Shown piece after piece: positions 9,868-18,658 of a stretch of 64,000 nt of DNA. The translations under genes were made by a program, and so were the position numbers. The stretch is from an uncultured Hyphomicrobiales bacterium. Its GTDB lineage: Bacteria; Pseudomonadota; Alphaproteobacteria; Rhizobiales; TMED25. Position 1 is the first letter of the stretch, and each line of letters starts with the position of its first letter. The stretch is from NCBI GenBank assembly GCA_905181735.1, contig CAJIYR010000003.1:62001-126000 (forward strand), written 5' to 3'. The notes under the pieces were generated by a model. The model was not told the origin of the DNA. It worked only from the letters and a program-made list of their open reading frames with translations, and searched no databases.

Positions 9868-10743
9868 CTATTTGCCATTAACTTCCAATAAATAATCTTC
9901 CATTAAATTCTTTGTTATTTCACCGGAATGAAAATTATACTGATCTATTTCAGATACAGGCGTAACCTCAACGGCTGTACCTGTTAAAAAACATTCTGTA
10001 AAAGTTTTCATCTCATCTGGTTGAATGGCTCTTTCTACAACCTTGTATCCCCTCTTCTTTGCCAAAGAAATCACAGTTCGTCTTGTTATCCCATCCAAGA
10101 AACAATCGGGAAGCGGAGTATGAATCTCATTACCTGACACAAAAAATATATTAGCCCCTGTGGCCTCAGCTATTCTTCCTCTGTAATCAAGCATTAATGA
10201 ATCTGCATATCCTTGTCTTTCTGCATCATGCTTTGATAACGTACATATCATATATAAACCAGCAGCTTTCGTATCACACGGTATTGTGTCTGGAGAAGGT
10301 CTCTTCCATTTTGAAATATTTAGCCTAATACCTTTGAGTCTTTCTTCTGGAGCAAAATATGAAGGCCATTCCCAAGTTGCGATGGCTACATTGATTTTTG
10401 TAGATTGCGCTGCAACACCCATCATTTCAGATCCTCTCCAAATAATTGGCCTGACATAACCATCCACTATTGAATTCTCTACTATCGTTGAATTACACGC
10501 CTTATTAATTTCGTTCTTTGTATATGGAATTTTTAAATCCATTACTTCAGCAGAATAAAATAGTCTATCTGTATGATCTTCTAACTTATATATTGATTTA
10601 CCGTATACTCTTTCTCCCTCAAATACTGCGCTGGCATAATGAAGAGCATGACTCAGAACATGCAATTTAGCATCAGCCCATGGCACTAAAGTTCCGTTTA
10701 GCCATATAAAACCATCTCTTTGATCAAAATATGCAGTTGACAT
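9868..10743 (-). CDS. ilvE: Branched-chain amino acid aminotransferase
   Basis: A 291-aa fold-type IV PLP enzyme for the last step of leucine, isoleucine and valine synthesis, or the first step of their breakdown. Seen features are HALHYASAVFEGERVY at the N-terminal substrate region, the PLP lysine Lys159 in CDTKAAGLYM, EATGANIFFV, and the GITRRTVI phosphate-binding loop. Length matches alphaproteobacterial IlvE. It converges on moaE with a one-nucleotide gap, so no separate terminator fits between them. A long AT-rich inverted repeat sits about 30 nt upstream of its start. D-amino acid transaminase is a less likely alternative. Confidence 0.9.
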   Translation of the reverse strand: MSTAYFDQRDGFIWLNGTLVPWADAKLHVLSHALHYASAVFEGERVYGKSIYKLEDHTDRLFYSAEVMDLKIPYTKNEINKACNSTIVENSIVDGYVRPIIWRGSEMMGVAAQSTKINVAIATWEWPSYFAPEERLKGIRLNISKWKRPSPDTIPCDTKAAGLYMICTLSKHDAERQGYADSLMLDYRGRIAEATGANIFFVSGNEIHTPLPDCFLDGITRRTVISLAKKRGYKVVERAIQPDEMKTFTECFLTGTAVEVTPVSEIDQYNFHSGEITKNLMEDYLLEVNGK

Positions 10744-10771
10744 AAGTTATTCCTCTTAATAAATTGTAATG

Positions 10772-10826
10772 TTTATTCAATATTTTTATATAAATAAACT
10801 ATAAATATAATTTATGATTGAATAAA
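10772..10826. repeat. Long AT-rich inverted repeat upstream of ilvE
   Basis: TTTATTCAAT (10772-10781) is the exact reverse complement of ATTGAATAAA (10817-10826). Inside the 35-nt spacer TTTATA (10785-10790) can also pair with TATAAA (10800-10805). The element lies 29 nt upstream of the ilvE ATG on the minus strand and could be an operator or leader hairpin; its low G+C makes chance occurrence possible. Confidence 0.4.
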
Positions 10827-10892
10827 TAAAATTATTATATTTTTTACATTATTAATTTCAAATAATGAAGCTAATTAATCAAAATTTTTAAA

Positions 10893-11528
10893 TTAAGCCT
10901 TTTTATTCTTGATGTTAGCAAAAAATTGCCGCCCAATCGCTGTCATAATATTGATTACCTTGATTGGCATCTGCATATTTTGGATATATTTTTCACCATT
11001 AGTTAAGCTCTTATCAAGAAATGCCATAGTTTTTGACATCATTGGGTCATTGTCTTCTAGCCATACGTTTATTATTCTGGCATATAAATACATTAAGCCA
11101 TATTGATTAATCGTTCTTTCAAATCCTATAGAATGTATATTTGCCTCTTGCAATATCCACTTTTGTATTCTTGTTGATCTAATAAAGAATGAAATTTTTA
11201 GATTAGATTTACCCTTTACTAGCCTTTTAACAGAAATTTTATTTTCATTTAATAAGTCCAATCTACTCATAATAATATTGAATATTATTTCTTTTCCAGT
11301 CTCTTCTGTAACATTTGATGAGTAGCTGTCTATCATTCGCAGATCAATATCATCAAAGTAGGCATGAATAATTGAATCAATATCTAAAAAATATCTTTTA
11401 ATATCATTAGCATCTAATGTGCATTTTTTTGATATCATTAGAAATGTTATGTTATCTAGCTCATGGTCTCTTAGTAAATCTAGAGTAGCTTTTATTATTT
11501 TATTTAATTTTGCTTTAGTTGCAGACAA
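10893..11528 (-). CDS. TetR-like helix-turn-helix protein, possibly COQ9-related
   Basis: A 211-aa protein. Residues about 7-60 form a TetR-type helix-turn-helix (IIKATLDLL, then ISKKCTLDANDIKRYF). The C-terminal WLEDNDPMMSKTMAFLDKSL resembles the W.D.S.D..TM.FLD pattern shared by COQ9 and a group of alphaproteobacterial TetR relatives. I place the start at TTG 11528 because AAGGAG (11535-11540) stands six bases before it; the frame also stays open upstream but lacks a comparable site. It follows proC by 56 nt and is likely in the ubiK-ybjN-proC neighbourhood. Whether it binds DNA or lipid is undecided. Confidence 0.65.
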   Translation of the reverse strand: MSATKAKLNKIIKATLDLLRDHELDNITFLMISKKCTLDANDIKRYFLDIDSIIHAYFDDIDLRMIDSYSSNVTEETGKEIIFNIIMSRLDLLNENKISVKRLVKGKSNLKISFFIRSTRIQKWILQEANIHSIGFERTINQYGLMYLYARIINVWLEDNDPMMSKTMAFLDKSLTNGEKYIQNMQMPIKVINIMTAIGRQFFANIKNKKA

Positions 11529-11584
11529 TTTAAACTCCTTATTATTAATAAAAAATATAAGGTTTTTTAGAAAGGTCAATTACT

Positions 11585-12409
11585 TTATTTTCCTGATAAT
11601 GCGTTACCTCTCGCAACAGCAGATTTTACTGCCTTATACATTAAATCCTGAAGTGCATTTTGTGACATTAATTCATTCAATGCAGCCTCAGTTGTACCAC
11701 CCGGAGACGTAACATTTATTCTATGCTCTTCAATTGACATTGTTTTATACTTTTCAGCTAAAGATGCTGCTCCAATAAATGTTTCCATACTTAACTTTTC
11801 TGCCAATTCTTTATCCAGACCTTCCGATTTTGCAATATTTATTAAACATTCAGTTAAATGAAAAAAATAGGCTGGACCACTACCAGATATTGCTGTAACT
11901 AGATTCATAATATTTTCTTTTTTTATCCAACTAACTTTACCGATAGAGCTCATAAGATCTGTAACAAAACCTTTTTCACCATTGTTTAATTCCTTATCGG
12001 AAAATAAGACTGTCATACCCTTACCAATAGCTGCTGGTGTATTTGGCATTGCTCTAATAATTCTGTTTTCATTGCCTACATGACTTCTCATAAAATCCAT
12101 TGTTATTCCTGCTGCAATAGATATAATAATGGTATTTGAATCTATGATTGGGCTAATTTTTTTTAATACATCTGGCATTACCTGAGGTTTAACAGCTAAA
12201 ACTAATATATCAGATTTAATATTTTTTTCTTCAGAGGAAGTAAGTTTTATTTTAAAAGTATTTATTAAAATTGAACTTTCTTCAATATCTCGACCTATAA
12301 TTGTTAGCTCTTCTCTTGACAAACCATTCGAAAGCCATCCAGAAATAAGAGCCTTGCCCATTTTACCAGCCCCTACAATTGTCAAGTTTTTGATTAATTT
12401 CAGAGTCAT
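11585..12409 (-). CDS. proC: Pyrroline-5-carboxylate reductase ProC
   Basis: A 274-aa enzyme for the final step of proline synthesis, using NAD(P)H. The dinucleotide loop VGAGKMG is at 12-18. ISGSGPAYFF in the middle and VTSPGGTTEAAL at 233-244 are the family hallmarks. Its ATG overlaps the stop of the upstream YbjN gene as ATGA, so translation is probably coupled. Length is normal. Confidence 0.96.
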   Translation of the reverse strand: MTLKLIKNLTIVGAGKMGKALISGWLSNGLSREELTIIGRDIEESSILINTFKIKLTSSEEKNIKSDILVLAVKPQVMPDVLKKISPIIDSNTIIISIAAGITMDFMRSHVGNENRIIRAMPNTPAAIGKGMTVLFSDKELNNGEKGFVTDLMSSIGKVSWIKKENIMNLVTAISGSGPAYFFHLTECLINIAKSEGLDKELAEKLSMETFIGAASLAEKYKTMSIEEHRINVTSPGGTTEAALNELMSQNALQDLMYKAVKSAVARGNALSGK

Positions 12410-12906
12410 GATTCACCTAGAGTTTCAAATAGAGCATTTTCGATCGCTTGTTCAGCAGAATTTCCTCCCCAAATAACATACTGAAAGCTTGGATAGTATT
12501 TCTCTGCAGCTTCGATGACATGCTGCATCATGGCTTTGCATTGCCCTATACTAGGTTCTACCCCTCCAGACAAAAGTAAGCTATATCTAAATAATAATTT
12601 AGGTTCTCTTGACCAGATATCAAAATGACCAAACCACTGCAACTCATTAATTTTTGCAGTTAGCCTAAATACTTCTTCTAAACGATGCTTTGGTATTTTT
12701 GTATCAAAAATACATGCTAGATGTAGCCCCTCAAGATCCTCATGCCAATTAAAGTTAATTTCATAATTACACCACTTACCAGAAACAGACATACTAATTT
12801 CATCATCCGCAGTTCGGTTAAAAGGCAGCGATTGAATAGACGCAATATCTTCTATTATATCGATAGGATGCAATATCCGATCAAAACCTTCTTCTAATAA
12901 TTTCAT
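12406..12906 (-). CDS. YbjN domain-containing protein
   Basis: A 166-aa soluble protein of the YbjN family, conserved next to proC in many Alphaproteobacteria. The recognisable stretches are the amphipathic N-terminal helix (HPIDIIEDIASIQSLPFNRT), DEISMSVSGKWCNYEINF, and the C-terminal VEPSIGQCKAMMQHVIEAAEKYYP. E. coli YbjN affects motility and stress responses when overexpressed, but biochemical function is not known. It overlaps proC by four bases. Confidence 0.85.
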   Translation of the reverse strand: MKLLEEGFDRILHPIDIIEDIASIQSLPFNRTADDEISMSVSGKWCNYEINFNWHEDLEGLHLACIFDTKIPKHRLEEVFRLTAKINELQWFGHFDIWSREPKLLFRYSLLLSGGVEPSIGQCKAMMQHVIEAAEKYYPSFQYVIWGGNSAEQAIENALFETLGES

Positions 12907-13081
12907 TTGCAGTTCCTATTTTTATAAGTTTTTACAAAGAATAAAAAATTCTAATTCTTAACTACATTCAGAACTTCAATTATTAATTTTTGATTTACAG
13001 ATAGGGATTTATACAGAGATTAAGATAATAAAATGAATTATCCACCGATGATTATAACATTATACTAAAAAAAATTTAAAT

Positions 13082-13384
13082 TCATTTATCTTTGATGATT
13101 GTATTTTTTTTCGTTACTTTTTGATTTTTAATATTGTGTTTTATCAATTTTTCTAGTTCATTTATACGACCTTCTAAAATATCATTTTTCTCTCTTGATT
13201 TTACTAGCATTGTTTTAAGAGCGTCAAACTCTTCTCTCTGAACAACGTCTAAGTCATTTAATAATCTTTCAGATTGAGCTTTAATAACAACATCCAATTC
13301 TGATTTTAGCCCTTGTGCGGCACCAGCCGTGCTAGTTAGAACCTTTGCAATCTCATCGAATAATTTAGAAGTAGTTTGAACCAT
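13082..13384 (-). CDS. ubiK: Accessory factor UbiK family protein (YqiC/BMFP)
   Basis: A 100-aa small protein with the alphaproteobacterial UbiK layout: N-terminal MVQTTSKLFDEIAKVLTS amphipathic helix, AAQGLKSELD, QREEFDALKTMLVKSREKN, then a coiled coil (ILEGRINELEKLI). The E. coli homologue binds UbiJ and aids ubiquinone synthesis at the membrane. I start at ATG 13384, since the frame upstream offers only TTG. The tail after about residue 85 is lysine-rich. It is divergent from lgt and lies 175 nt before ybjN. Confidence 0.8.
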   Translation of the reverse strand: MVQTTSKLFDEIAKVLTSTAGAAQGLKSELDVVIKAQSERLLNDLDVVQREEFDALKTMLVKSREKNDILEGRINELEKLIKHNIKNQKVTKKNTIIKDK

Positions 13385-13488
13385 GAACAAATCTTTCAAA
13401 TATTTTAAAAAAACACAACATTACTTTATATATTTATATATAATACAAGAACTAAAGAAATTAAAGATATTATAAAATAAAAGATAAT

Positions 13489-14304
13489 ATGATTATACCA
13501 GCCATAATGTCTCCCATAATCAACCCAGTGGCAATTGAGATTATTGGTATTAAGATACATTGGTACGCAATTGCATATATTTTGGGTATCTACATAGGCT
13601 GGTTTTATATATCAAGCCTCATCAAAAATAAAAATCATAATAAAATTAATATTTCTCTAGATAAAGTTGAAGATTTAATATTGTGGATTGTAATGGGCAT
13701 CATTATTGGAGGAAGACTTGGTTACGTTATGTTTTATAATATAGATTATTATTCCAATTATCCCCTTGATGCATTTAAGATTTGGCAAGGTGGAATGTCT
13801 TTCCACGGAGGATTGCTAGGAATTGTTTTATCATGCGCAATTTATTCGCATATTAAATCTTTTTCCCTATTGACGCTAACAGATTTAATTGCTGCAGCAG
13901 CTCCGATTGGTTTATTTTTTGGACGTATAGCTAATTTTATTAACGGAGAATTATATGGAAATGAAACCTCATTACTATGGGGTGTGATATTTCCACATAC
14001 GGATATGATTCCAAGGCATCCAACACAGTTATACGAAGCTCTATTGGAAGGGGTAATACTTTTTTTAATATTAAAAATATCAATAAATAAATATAGCTCT
14101 TTGGAATACCCGGGGTTAATTTCTTCATTATTTCTTATATATTATAGTATTTTTAGAATTCTTATAGAATTCTTCAGGATGCCTGATAATCATATAGGTT
14201 ATCTAATAGGACCCCTAACAACTGGCATGCTGTTATCAATACCAATGTTGATAGCAGGAACATATTTATATATAAAAATAACAAAAATCAAAGTTATTCA
14301 ATAG
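13489..14304 (+). CDS. lgt: Prolipoprotein diacylglyceryl transferase Lgt
   Basis: A 271-aa inner-membrane enzyme that transfers diacylglycerol from phosphatidylglycerol to the lipobox cysteine of prolipoproteins. His106 in SFHGGLLG and Arg146 in the signature GRIANFINGE (145-154) correspond to essential E. coli residues His103 and Arg143. About seven hydrophobic segments are visible. The stop codon is directly followed by the ATG of the next gene, with no gap. The trio lgt, midA-like and pgeF is a common alphaproteobacterial order. Confidence 0.97.
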   Translation: MIIPAIMSPIINPVAIEIIGIKIHWYAIAYILGIYIGWFYISSLIKNKNHNKINISLDKVEDLILWIVMGIIIGGRLGYVMFYNIDYYSNYPLDAFKIWQGGMSFHGGLLGIVLSCAIYSHIKSFSLLTLTDLIAAAAPIGLFFGRIANFINGELYGNETSLLWGVIFPHTDMIPRHPTQLYEALLEGVILFLILKISINKYSSLEYPGLISSLFLIYYSIFRILIEFFRMPDNHIGYLIGPLTTGMLLSIPMLIAGTYLYIKITKIKVIQ

Positions 14305-15381
14305 ATGAGCAAAGAATTAAAGACTAAAATATCAAATGAAATAAAAGTAAATGGTCCTATGACCATCGAACACTATATGGAATGCTGTCTATACGATTCT
14401 GAATATGGCTATTATATAAACTCTAACCCGATAGGTTCGTCTGGTGACTTTATAACTGCACCTGAAATAAGTCAGATGTTTGGAGAAATAATCGGATTAT
14501 GGATATTTGATAGCTGGAAAAAATTAAACAATAATAATATATCCGTCGTTGAGCTTGGACCTGGAAAAGGGACGTTAATGTCAGATATATTAAGAGTTAC
14601 GAGCAGATTTACTGAATTTATAAATCAAATAAAATTATATTCTTTAGAAACTAACAATAACTTATTTGAAGAACAAAAGAAAAATATTCCATTTAAATTT
14701 TCAAGACTAAAAAATGTTCATCAAATTCCTGACCATCCATCTATAATTATTGCAAATGAATTCTTTGACGCATTACCTACTAGGCAATTCATTTCAAATG
14801 ATTTTAAGTGGAACGAAAGGTTTGTAGATATTAATGAAAAAGGAGATTTTTTTTTAACTACAAAAATTATCTCCAACTATAATGCCCTTAAACTTGAGTT
14901 ACCTTTGAAGGGTCGTAATTTAAAAATATACGAATACTCTGCCTACCAAAAAGAGATATTTCTTACTTTATGCAATAAAATCAAGAAAAATAATGGTATA
15001 ATGTTAATTATTGACTACGCTAAAACAAAAGATGGTTATGGTGATACTTTGCAGGCAATGTCCAAACATAAATTTACATCAATTTTTAATAATCCGGGTA
15101 ATGATGACATCACATCCTATGTTAATTTCAATGCATTCTACCAAATCTGTAAAGATTTAGATATCTCGTATCATGGACCAATGGAAATGCGAGATTTTTT
15201 ATTAAAATTAGGTATTAGAGAAAGAGCTCAATCATTAATTAAAAAAAACCCAAAATTAGATCCCGCAATAATATTAGGACAATTACATAAGTTAATTGAT
15301 AAAGAAGAAATGGGGTCAATCTTCAAGGTAATAGCGATAACAAATAATAAAATTCTAAATATTGAGCCGTTTGGTAGTTAG
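14305..15381 (+). CDS. SAM-dependent methyltransferase, MidA/NDUFAF7 family
   Basis: A 358-aa class I methyltransferase. The SAM loop is VVELGPGKGTLMSD near residues 80-93, and ANEFFDALPTRQF is the family signature. The human homologue NDUFAF7 methylates an arginine of the complex I subunit NDUFS2, so a role in NADH dehydrogenase assembly is plausible but inferred. The N-terminal GPMTIEHYMECCLYDSEYGYY block is typical. It starts immediately after the lgt stop codon. Confidence 0.88.
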   Translation: MSKELKTKISNEIKVNGPMTIEHYMECCLYDSEYGYYINSNPIGSSGDFITAPEISQMFGEIIGLWIFDSWKKLNNNNISVVELGPGKGTLMSDILRVTSRFTEFINQIKLYSLETNNNLFEEQKKNIPFKFSRLKNVHQIPDHPSIIIANEFFDALPTRQFISNDFKWNERFVDINEKGDFFLTTKIISNYNALKLELPLKGRNLKIYEYSAYQKEIFLTLCNKIKKNNGIMLIIDYAKTKDGYGDTLQAMSKHKFTSIFNNPGNDDITSYVNFNAFYQICKDLDISYHGPMEMRDFLLKLGIRERAQSLIKKNPKLDPAIILGQLHKLIDKEEMGSIFKVIAITNNKILNIEPFGS

Positions 15382-15392
15382 GTAAAAATATT

Positions 15393-16148
15393 ATGATAAC
15401 TTCTTCTCTATTAAAGCAAGATGCAATGTGTCAGCATTTATTCTTTACAAGGTACAATGGATTTTCTAAGGGTCTATATTCAAGTCTTAACTGTAGCTAT
15501 AATTCAAATGACAATAAAAATATAATCAAAAAAAATAGAACTTTTGTTGCAGAAAAATTTAATTTGAAAGAAACAAAATTAATAGTCACAAAACAAGGAC
15601 ACTCGAATAAATGTGTAGTTATCAAACATAGCCATGATAAAAATATTGTAGCAGATGCGATGGTCACTTCATCCAGAAATATTGGACTCGGAATACTCAC
15701 AGCAGACTGTGTTCCAATATTAATAATGGATACAAAGAATCAAGTAATAGGCGCAATTCATGCTGGATGGAAAGGCGCGTCAACAGGTGTAATTGAAAAT
15801 ACCATCAAAAAAATGATTTCAATTGGAGGTAATACACGGACTATGATTGCTGCAATTGGCCCATCTATACAACAAAGATCTTATGAAGTTGGCGAAGAGT
15901 TCAAAAAATATTTTATTGACTTAAACCCTTATAATGAAGAATTATTCATCCGTGCGGATAGTGGTAAAATTTATTTTGATTTAACTAAATATTGTAAAAA
16001 AAAACTATACAATTTGCTTCTATCTAAAATTGATTTATTAGATTATTGCACTTACCAGGATAGTAAAGAATTTTTCTCTTACAGAAGATCCTGCCATAAT
16101 AATGAAGTTGATTATGGAAGGCAAATATCTGTTATATCATTATTATAA
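15393..16148 (+). CDS. pgeF: Peptidoglycan editing factor PgeF (multicopper-oxidase-like laccase domain)
   Basis: A 251-aa protein of the YfiH/LACC1 family. The conserved histidine and cysteine motifs are TADCVPILI and HAGWKGAS, followed by AAIGPSIQQRSYEVG and the C-terminal FFSYRRSCHNNEVDYGRQ. Relatives hydrolyse or phosphorolyse purine nucleosides and keep wrong amino acids out of peptidoglycan stems; older annotations call it polyphenol oxidase. It follows the MidA-like gene by 11 nt. Confidence 0.92.
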   Translation: MITSSLLKQDAMCQHLFFTRYNGFSKGLYSSLNCSYNSNDNKNIIKKNRTFVAEKFNLKETKLIVTKQGHSNKCVVIKHSHDKNIVADAMVTSSRNIGLGILTADCVPILIMDTKNQVIGAIHAGWKGASTGVIENTIKKMISIGGNTRTMIAAIGPSIQQRSYEVGEEFKKYFIDLNPYNEELFIRADSGKIYFDLTKYCKKKLYNLLLSKIDLLDYCTYQDSKEFFSYRRSCHNNEVDYGRQISVISLL

Positions 16149-16253
16149 CACTAGATTTAATTATGAATATATCTATATTAATACATAATTTTAGTGTACA
16201 ACAATCTATATCTTATTAGCAATGTATAACGATAATAATGGAATTATAGTAAT

Positions 16254-17213
16254 ATGGGTTCAAGCAGAGAAAATATTAAAATCGTTGCAGGAAATTCAAA
16301 TCTAGCACTAGCAGAAGAAATATCATCATATTTAAATACTCCCTTGACCAAATGCAATGTAAAAAGATTTGCTGATATGGAAATCTTTGTGGAGATCTTA
16401 GAAAATGTAAGAGGTGAAGATGTTTTTGTTATTCAATCAACTTCATATCCCGCAAATGATCACCTTATGGAACTTCTAATATTGATTGATGCCCTTAAAA
16501 GATCTTCAGCAAGACGTATAACTGCCGTTCTCCCTTATTTTGGTTATGCAAGACAAGATAGAAGATCGTCAGGAAGAACGCCAATATCTGCGAAACTAGT
16601 ATCCAACATAATTACAAATGCTGGAGCGGATAGGGTTTTGACAATAGATTTACACGCTGGACAAATTCAAGGATTCTTTGATATACCAACCGATAATTTA
16701 TTTGCTGCACCAGTTATAGTTAAAGATATAAAAGAAAATTTTGACACTCGAAATGTTACTGTTATTTCACCTGATGTTGGAGGGGTAGTTAGAGCAAGAT
16801 TAATAGCTGAAAGAATTGGTGGTGCACCACTTGCAATTGTAGATAAGAGAAGAGATAAACCTGGACAATCTGAAGTAATGAATATTATTGGAGACGTATC
16901 AGGCCGATCCTGCATATTAGTTGATGATATAGTTGATTCTGGCGGTACGTTATGTAATGCAGCAGCAGAACTTCTCAACCAAGGAGCAACAGACGTTTCA
17001 GCTTATATAACACACGGTGTGCTTTCTGGGCAAGCAGTAGAAAGAATTGTAAAATCAAAATTAAGTAGGCTTGTAATAACAAATACGATTTGTAAAAATA
17101 ACGATGATATTAGGAATGCACCAAATATTAAAATACTGTCCATAGCAGAATTATTAGGTGAAGCAATTGCAAGGACATCTGGGGAAGAATCGGTATCTAG
17201 TTTATTTATTTAG
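16254..17213 (+). CDS. prs: Ribose-phosphate pyrophosphokinase (PRPP synthetase)
   Basis: A 319-aa class I enzyme that makes PRPP from ribose 5-phosphate and ATP for purines, pyrimidines, histidine, tryptophan and NAD. It has the flexible-loop ARQDRRS with catalytic basic residues, [13 protein letters not shown], and the PRPP-binding [12 protein letters not shown] near residues 220-231. Length is normal. It is separated from pgeF by 105 nt and probably has its own promoter. Several PRPP users or relatives (apt) lie nearby. Confidence 0.97.
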   Translation: MGSSRENIKIVAGNSNLALAEEISSYLNTPLTKCNVKRFADMEIFVEILENVRGEDVFVIQSTSYPANDHLMELLILIDALKRSSARRITAVLPYFGYARQDRRSSGRTPISAKLVSNIITNAGADRVLTIDLHAGQIQGFFDIPTDNLFAAPVIVKDIKENFDTRNVTVISPDVGGVVRARLIAERIGGAPLAIVDKRRDKPGQSEVMNIIGDVSGRSCILVDDIVDSGGTLCNAAAELLNQGATDVSAYITHGVLSGQAVERIVKSKLSRLVITNTICKNNDDIRNAPNIKILSIAELLGEAIARTSGEESVSSLFI

Positions 17214-17338
17214 AGTATATTAATTTATTTTTTTTAATTTACCTTAATTATAGATTGTTATATTTATAAAGCAGGGTTATAAGCCATATATAAACATAAA
17301 GAATACATAAAAATTATAAAATATTGGAATACAAAATT

Positions 17339-17989
17339 ATGTCAGACATTCAAGAATTAATTGCAAGTATTAGACCATTAACTGGAACTGGAGAAGCAAG
17401 AGCAACAAGAAGAATAGGTCAAACACCTGCAATAATATATGGCGAAGGTTCAAGCCCTCAAACTATAATGGTAGAAACAAAAACTATTGCACGTTTGTAT
17501 CAAACAGGTAGATTTCTTAATTCATTGTACGACATTACTATAGACGGAAAAAAAACAAGGGTAATACCTAAAGATATTCAATTACATCCAGTAAAAGATA
17601 CACCGATGCATGTAGACTTTCTACTTTTATCAAAAGATTCAAAAGTAACAGTAGAAATTAGCGTCATTTTCTCTAACGAAGATGTGTCCCCTGGCATTAA
17701 AAAAGGCGGCGTATTAAATATAGTAAGACACTCAATAGAATGTCTATGTCCATCGGATCAAATTCCTAGCAGCTTTGATGTTGATCTATCTGTGGCAGAA
17801 ATGGGAGATTCTATTCATATATCTGCAGTAAAATTACCTGATGGAGTAACTCCTGTAATAACAGATAGAGACTTTACCATAGCAACTATTGCTGCGCCAG
17901 CTGGTTTAACCGAAAACCAAGATGATGAAAAGGAAGATGAAACAGCTAATTCTGAAGACAAAGATACCAGTAGCGAAGAAGATAGCTAA
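17339..17989 (+). CDS. rplY: 50S ribosomal protein bL25, CTC form
   Basis: A 216-aa long-form bL25 that binds 5S rRNA. Residues about 10-95 are the 5S-binding domain (PLTGTGEARATRRIGQTPAIIYG) and about 95-185 the TL5/CTC C-terminal domain (VEISVIFSNEDVSPGIKKGGVLN). The last 22 residues are strongly acidic (DDEKEDETANSEDKDTSSEE). I chose the ATG at 17339, beginning MSDIQ, over an in-frame TTG 15 nt upstream. It is followed by pth after 18 nt, the usual rplY-pth-ychF order. Confidence 0.95.
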   Translation: MSDIQELIASIRPLTGTGEARATRRIGQTPAIIYGEGSSPQTIMVETKTIARLYQTGRFLNSLYDITIDGKKTRVIPKDIQLHPVKDTPMHVDFLLLSKDSKVTVEISVIFSNEDVSPGIKKGGVLNIVRHSIECLCPSDQIPSSFDVDLSVAEMGDSIHISAVKLPDGVTPVITDRDFTIATIAAPAGLTENQDDEKEDETANSEDKDTSSEEDS

Positions 17990-18007
17990 TTCTCTATAAG
18001 AATTATT

Positions 18008-18622
18008 ATGAAATTATTAGTTGGCTTAGGCAATCCAGAACAAAAATATATTAAAAATAGACATAATATAGGCTTTATAGCAACTGATAATATTGCTGAA
18101 TTTTATAAATTTAGTAGTAAGAAGAAAGCTTTCAAAGCTACGATACAAGAAGGTACCATCAATGGAGGGAAAGTTGTATTATTACAACCCCAAACCTACA
18201 TGAATAATTCTGGTGTTTCGGTTCAAGCTGCCAAAAAATTTTATAAAATTGATATTGATGATATTTATGTATTTCATGATGAGCTTGATATACCGGTAGG
18301 TCGTATAAAATTGAAAATCGGTGGTGGTAGCGCTGGTCACAATGGACTAAAATCAATAATTAATTGTGTAGGAAAAGATTTTACAAGAATTAGAATTGGC
18401 ATAGACCACCCAGGAGACAAGAATTTAGTTAGCAATTATGTGTTAAGTAATTTTAATGACGATGAATTAAAATTAGTAAACATCAAATTGAATGAAATTA
18501 CACAAGATATTGAAAAGTTAGTATTTAAAAAAGAAGATAAAAAAATTATAGAAATTCAAAATTCAACTAAGAAAATAAATATACTAACTAAAATTAAAAA
18601 TATAATGAACAATGAACAATGA
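18008..18622 (+). CDS. pth: Peptidyl-tRNA hydrolase
   Basis: A 204-aa cytosolic esterase that recycles peptidyl-tRNA released by stalled ribosomes. The N-terminal LVGLGNPEQKY has the substrate-binding Asn9, the catalytic histidine is His19 in KNRHNIGF, and FHDELDIPVGRIKLKIGGGSAG is the signature block. About 20 C-terminal residues beyond the core are lysine-rich. The end of the gene lies inside a heptanucleotide tandem repeat; its TGA stop (18620-18622) is in the third copy. Confidence 0.95.
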   Translation: MKLLVGLGNPEQKYIKNRHNIGFIATDNIAEFYKFSSKKKAFKATIQEGTINGGKVVLLQPQTYMNNSGVSVQAAKKFYKIDIDDIYVFHDELDIPVGRIKLKIGGGSAGHNGLKSIINCVGKDFTRIRIGIDHPGDKNLVSNYVLSNFNDDELKLVNIKLNEITQDIEKLVFKKEDKKIIEIQNSTKKINILTKIKNIMNNEQ

Positions 18623-18645
18623 ACAATGAACAATGAACAATGAAC
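18604..18645. repeat. Six-copy AATGAAC microsatellite across the pth stop codon
   Basis: Six uninterrupted copies of the 7-mer AATGAAC run from 18604 to 18645. The first copies encode the pth tail NNEQ and its TGA; the rest fill most of the 36-nt spacer before ychF. Because the unit is not a multiple of three, all frames cycle through TGA within three copies, so copy-number change would leave the Pth protein unchanged while altering the spacer. Confidence 0.95.
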
Positions 18646-18658
18646 AAGAGTAGAGATC

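Noticed and set aside
12937-12959. AAGAAT/ATTCTT inverted repeat between ubiK and ybjN
   Set aside because: Only six bases per arm with an 11-nt loop in AT-rich DNA; likely chance.
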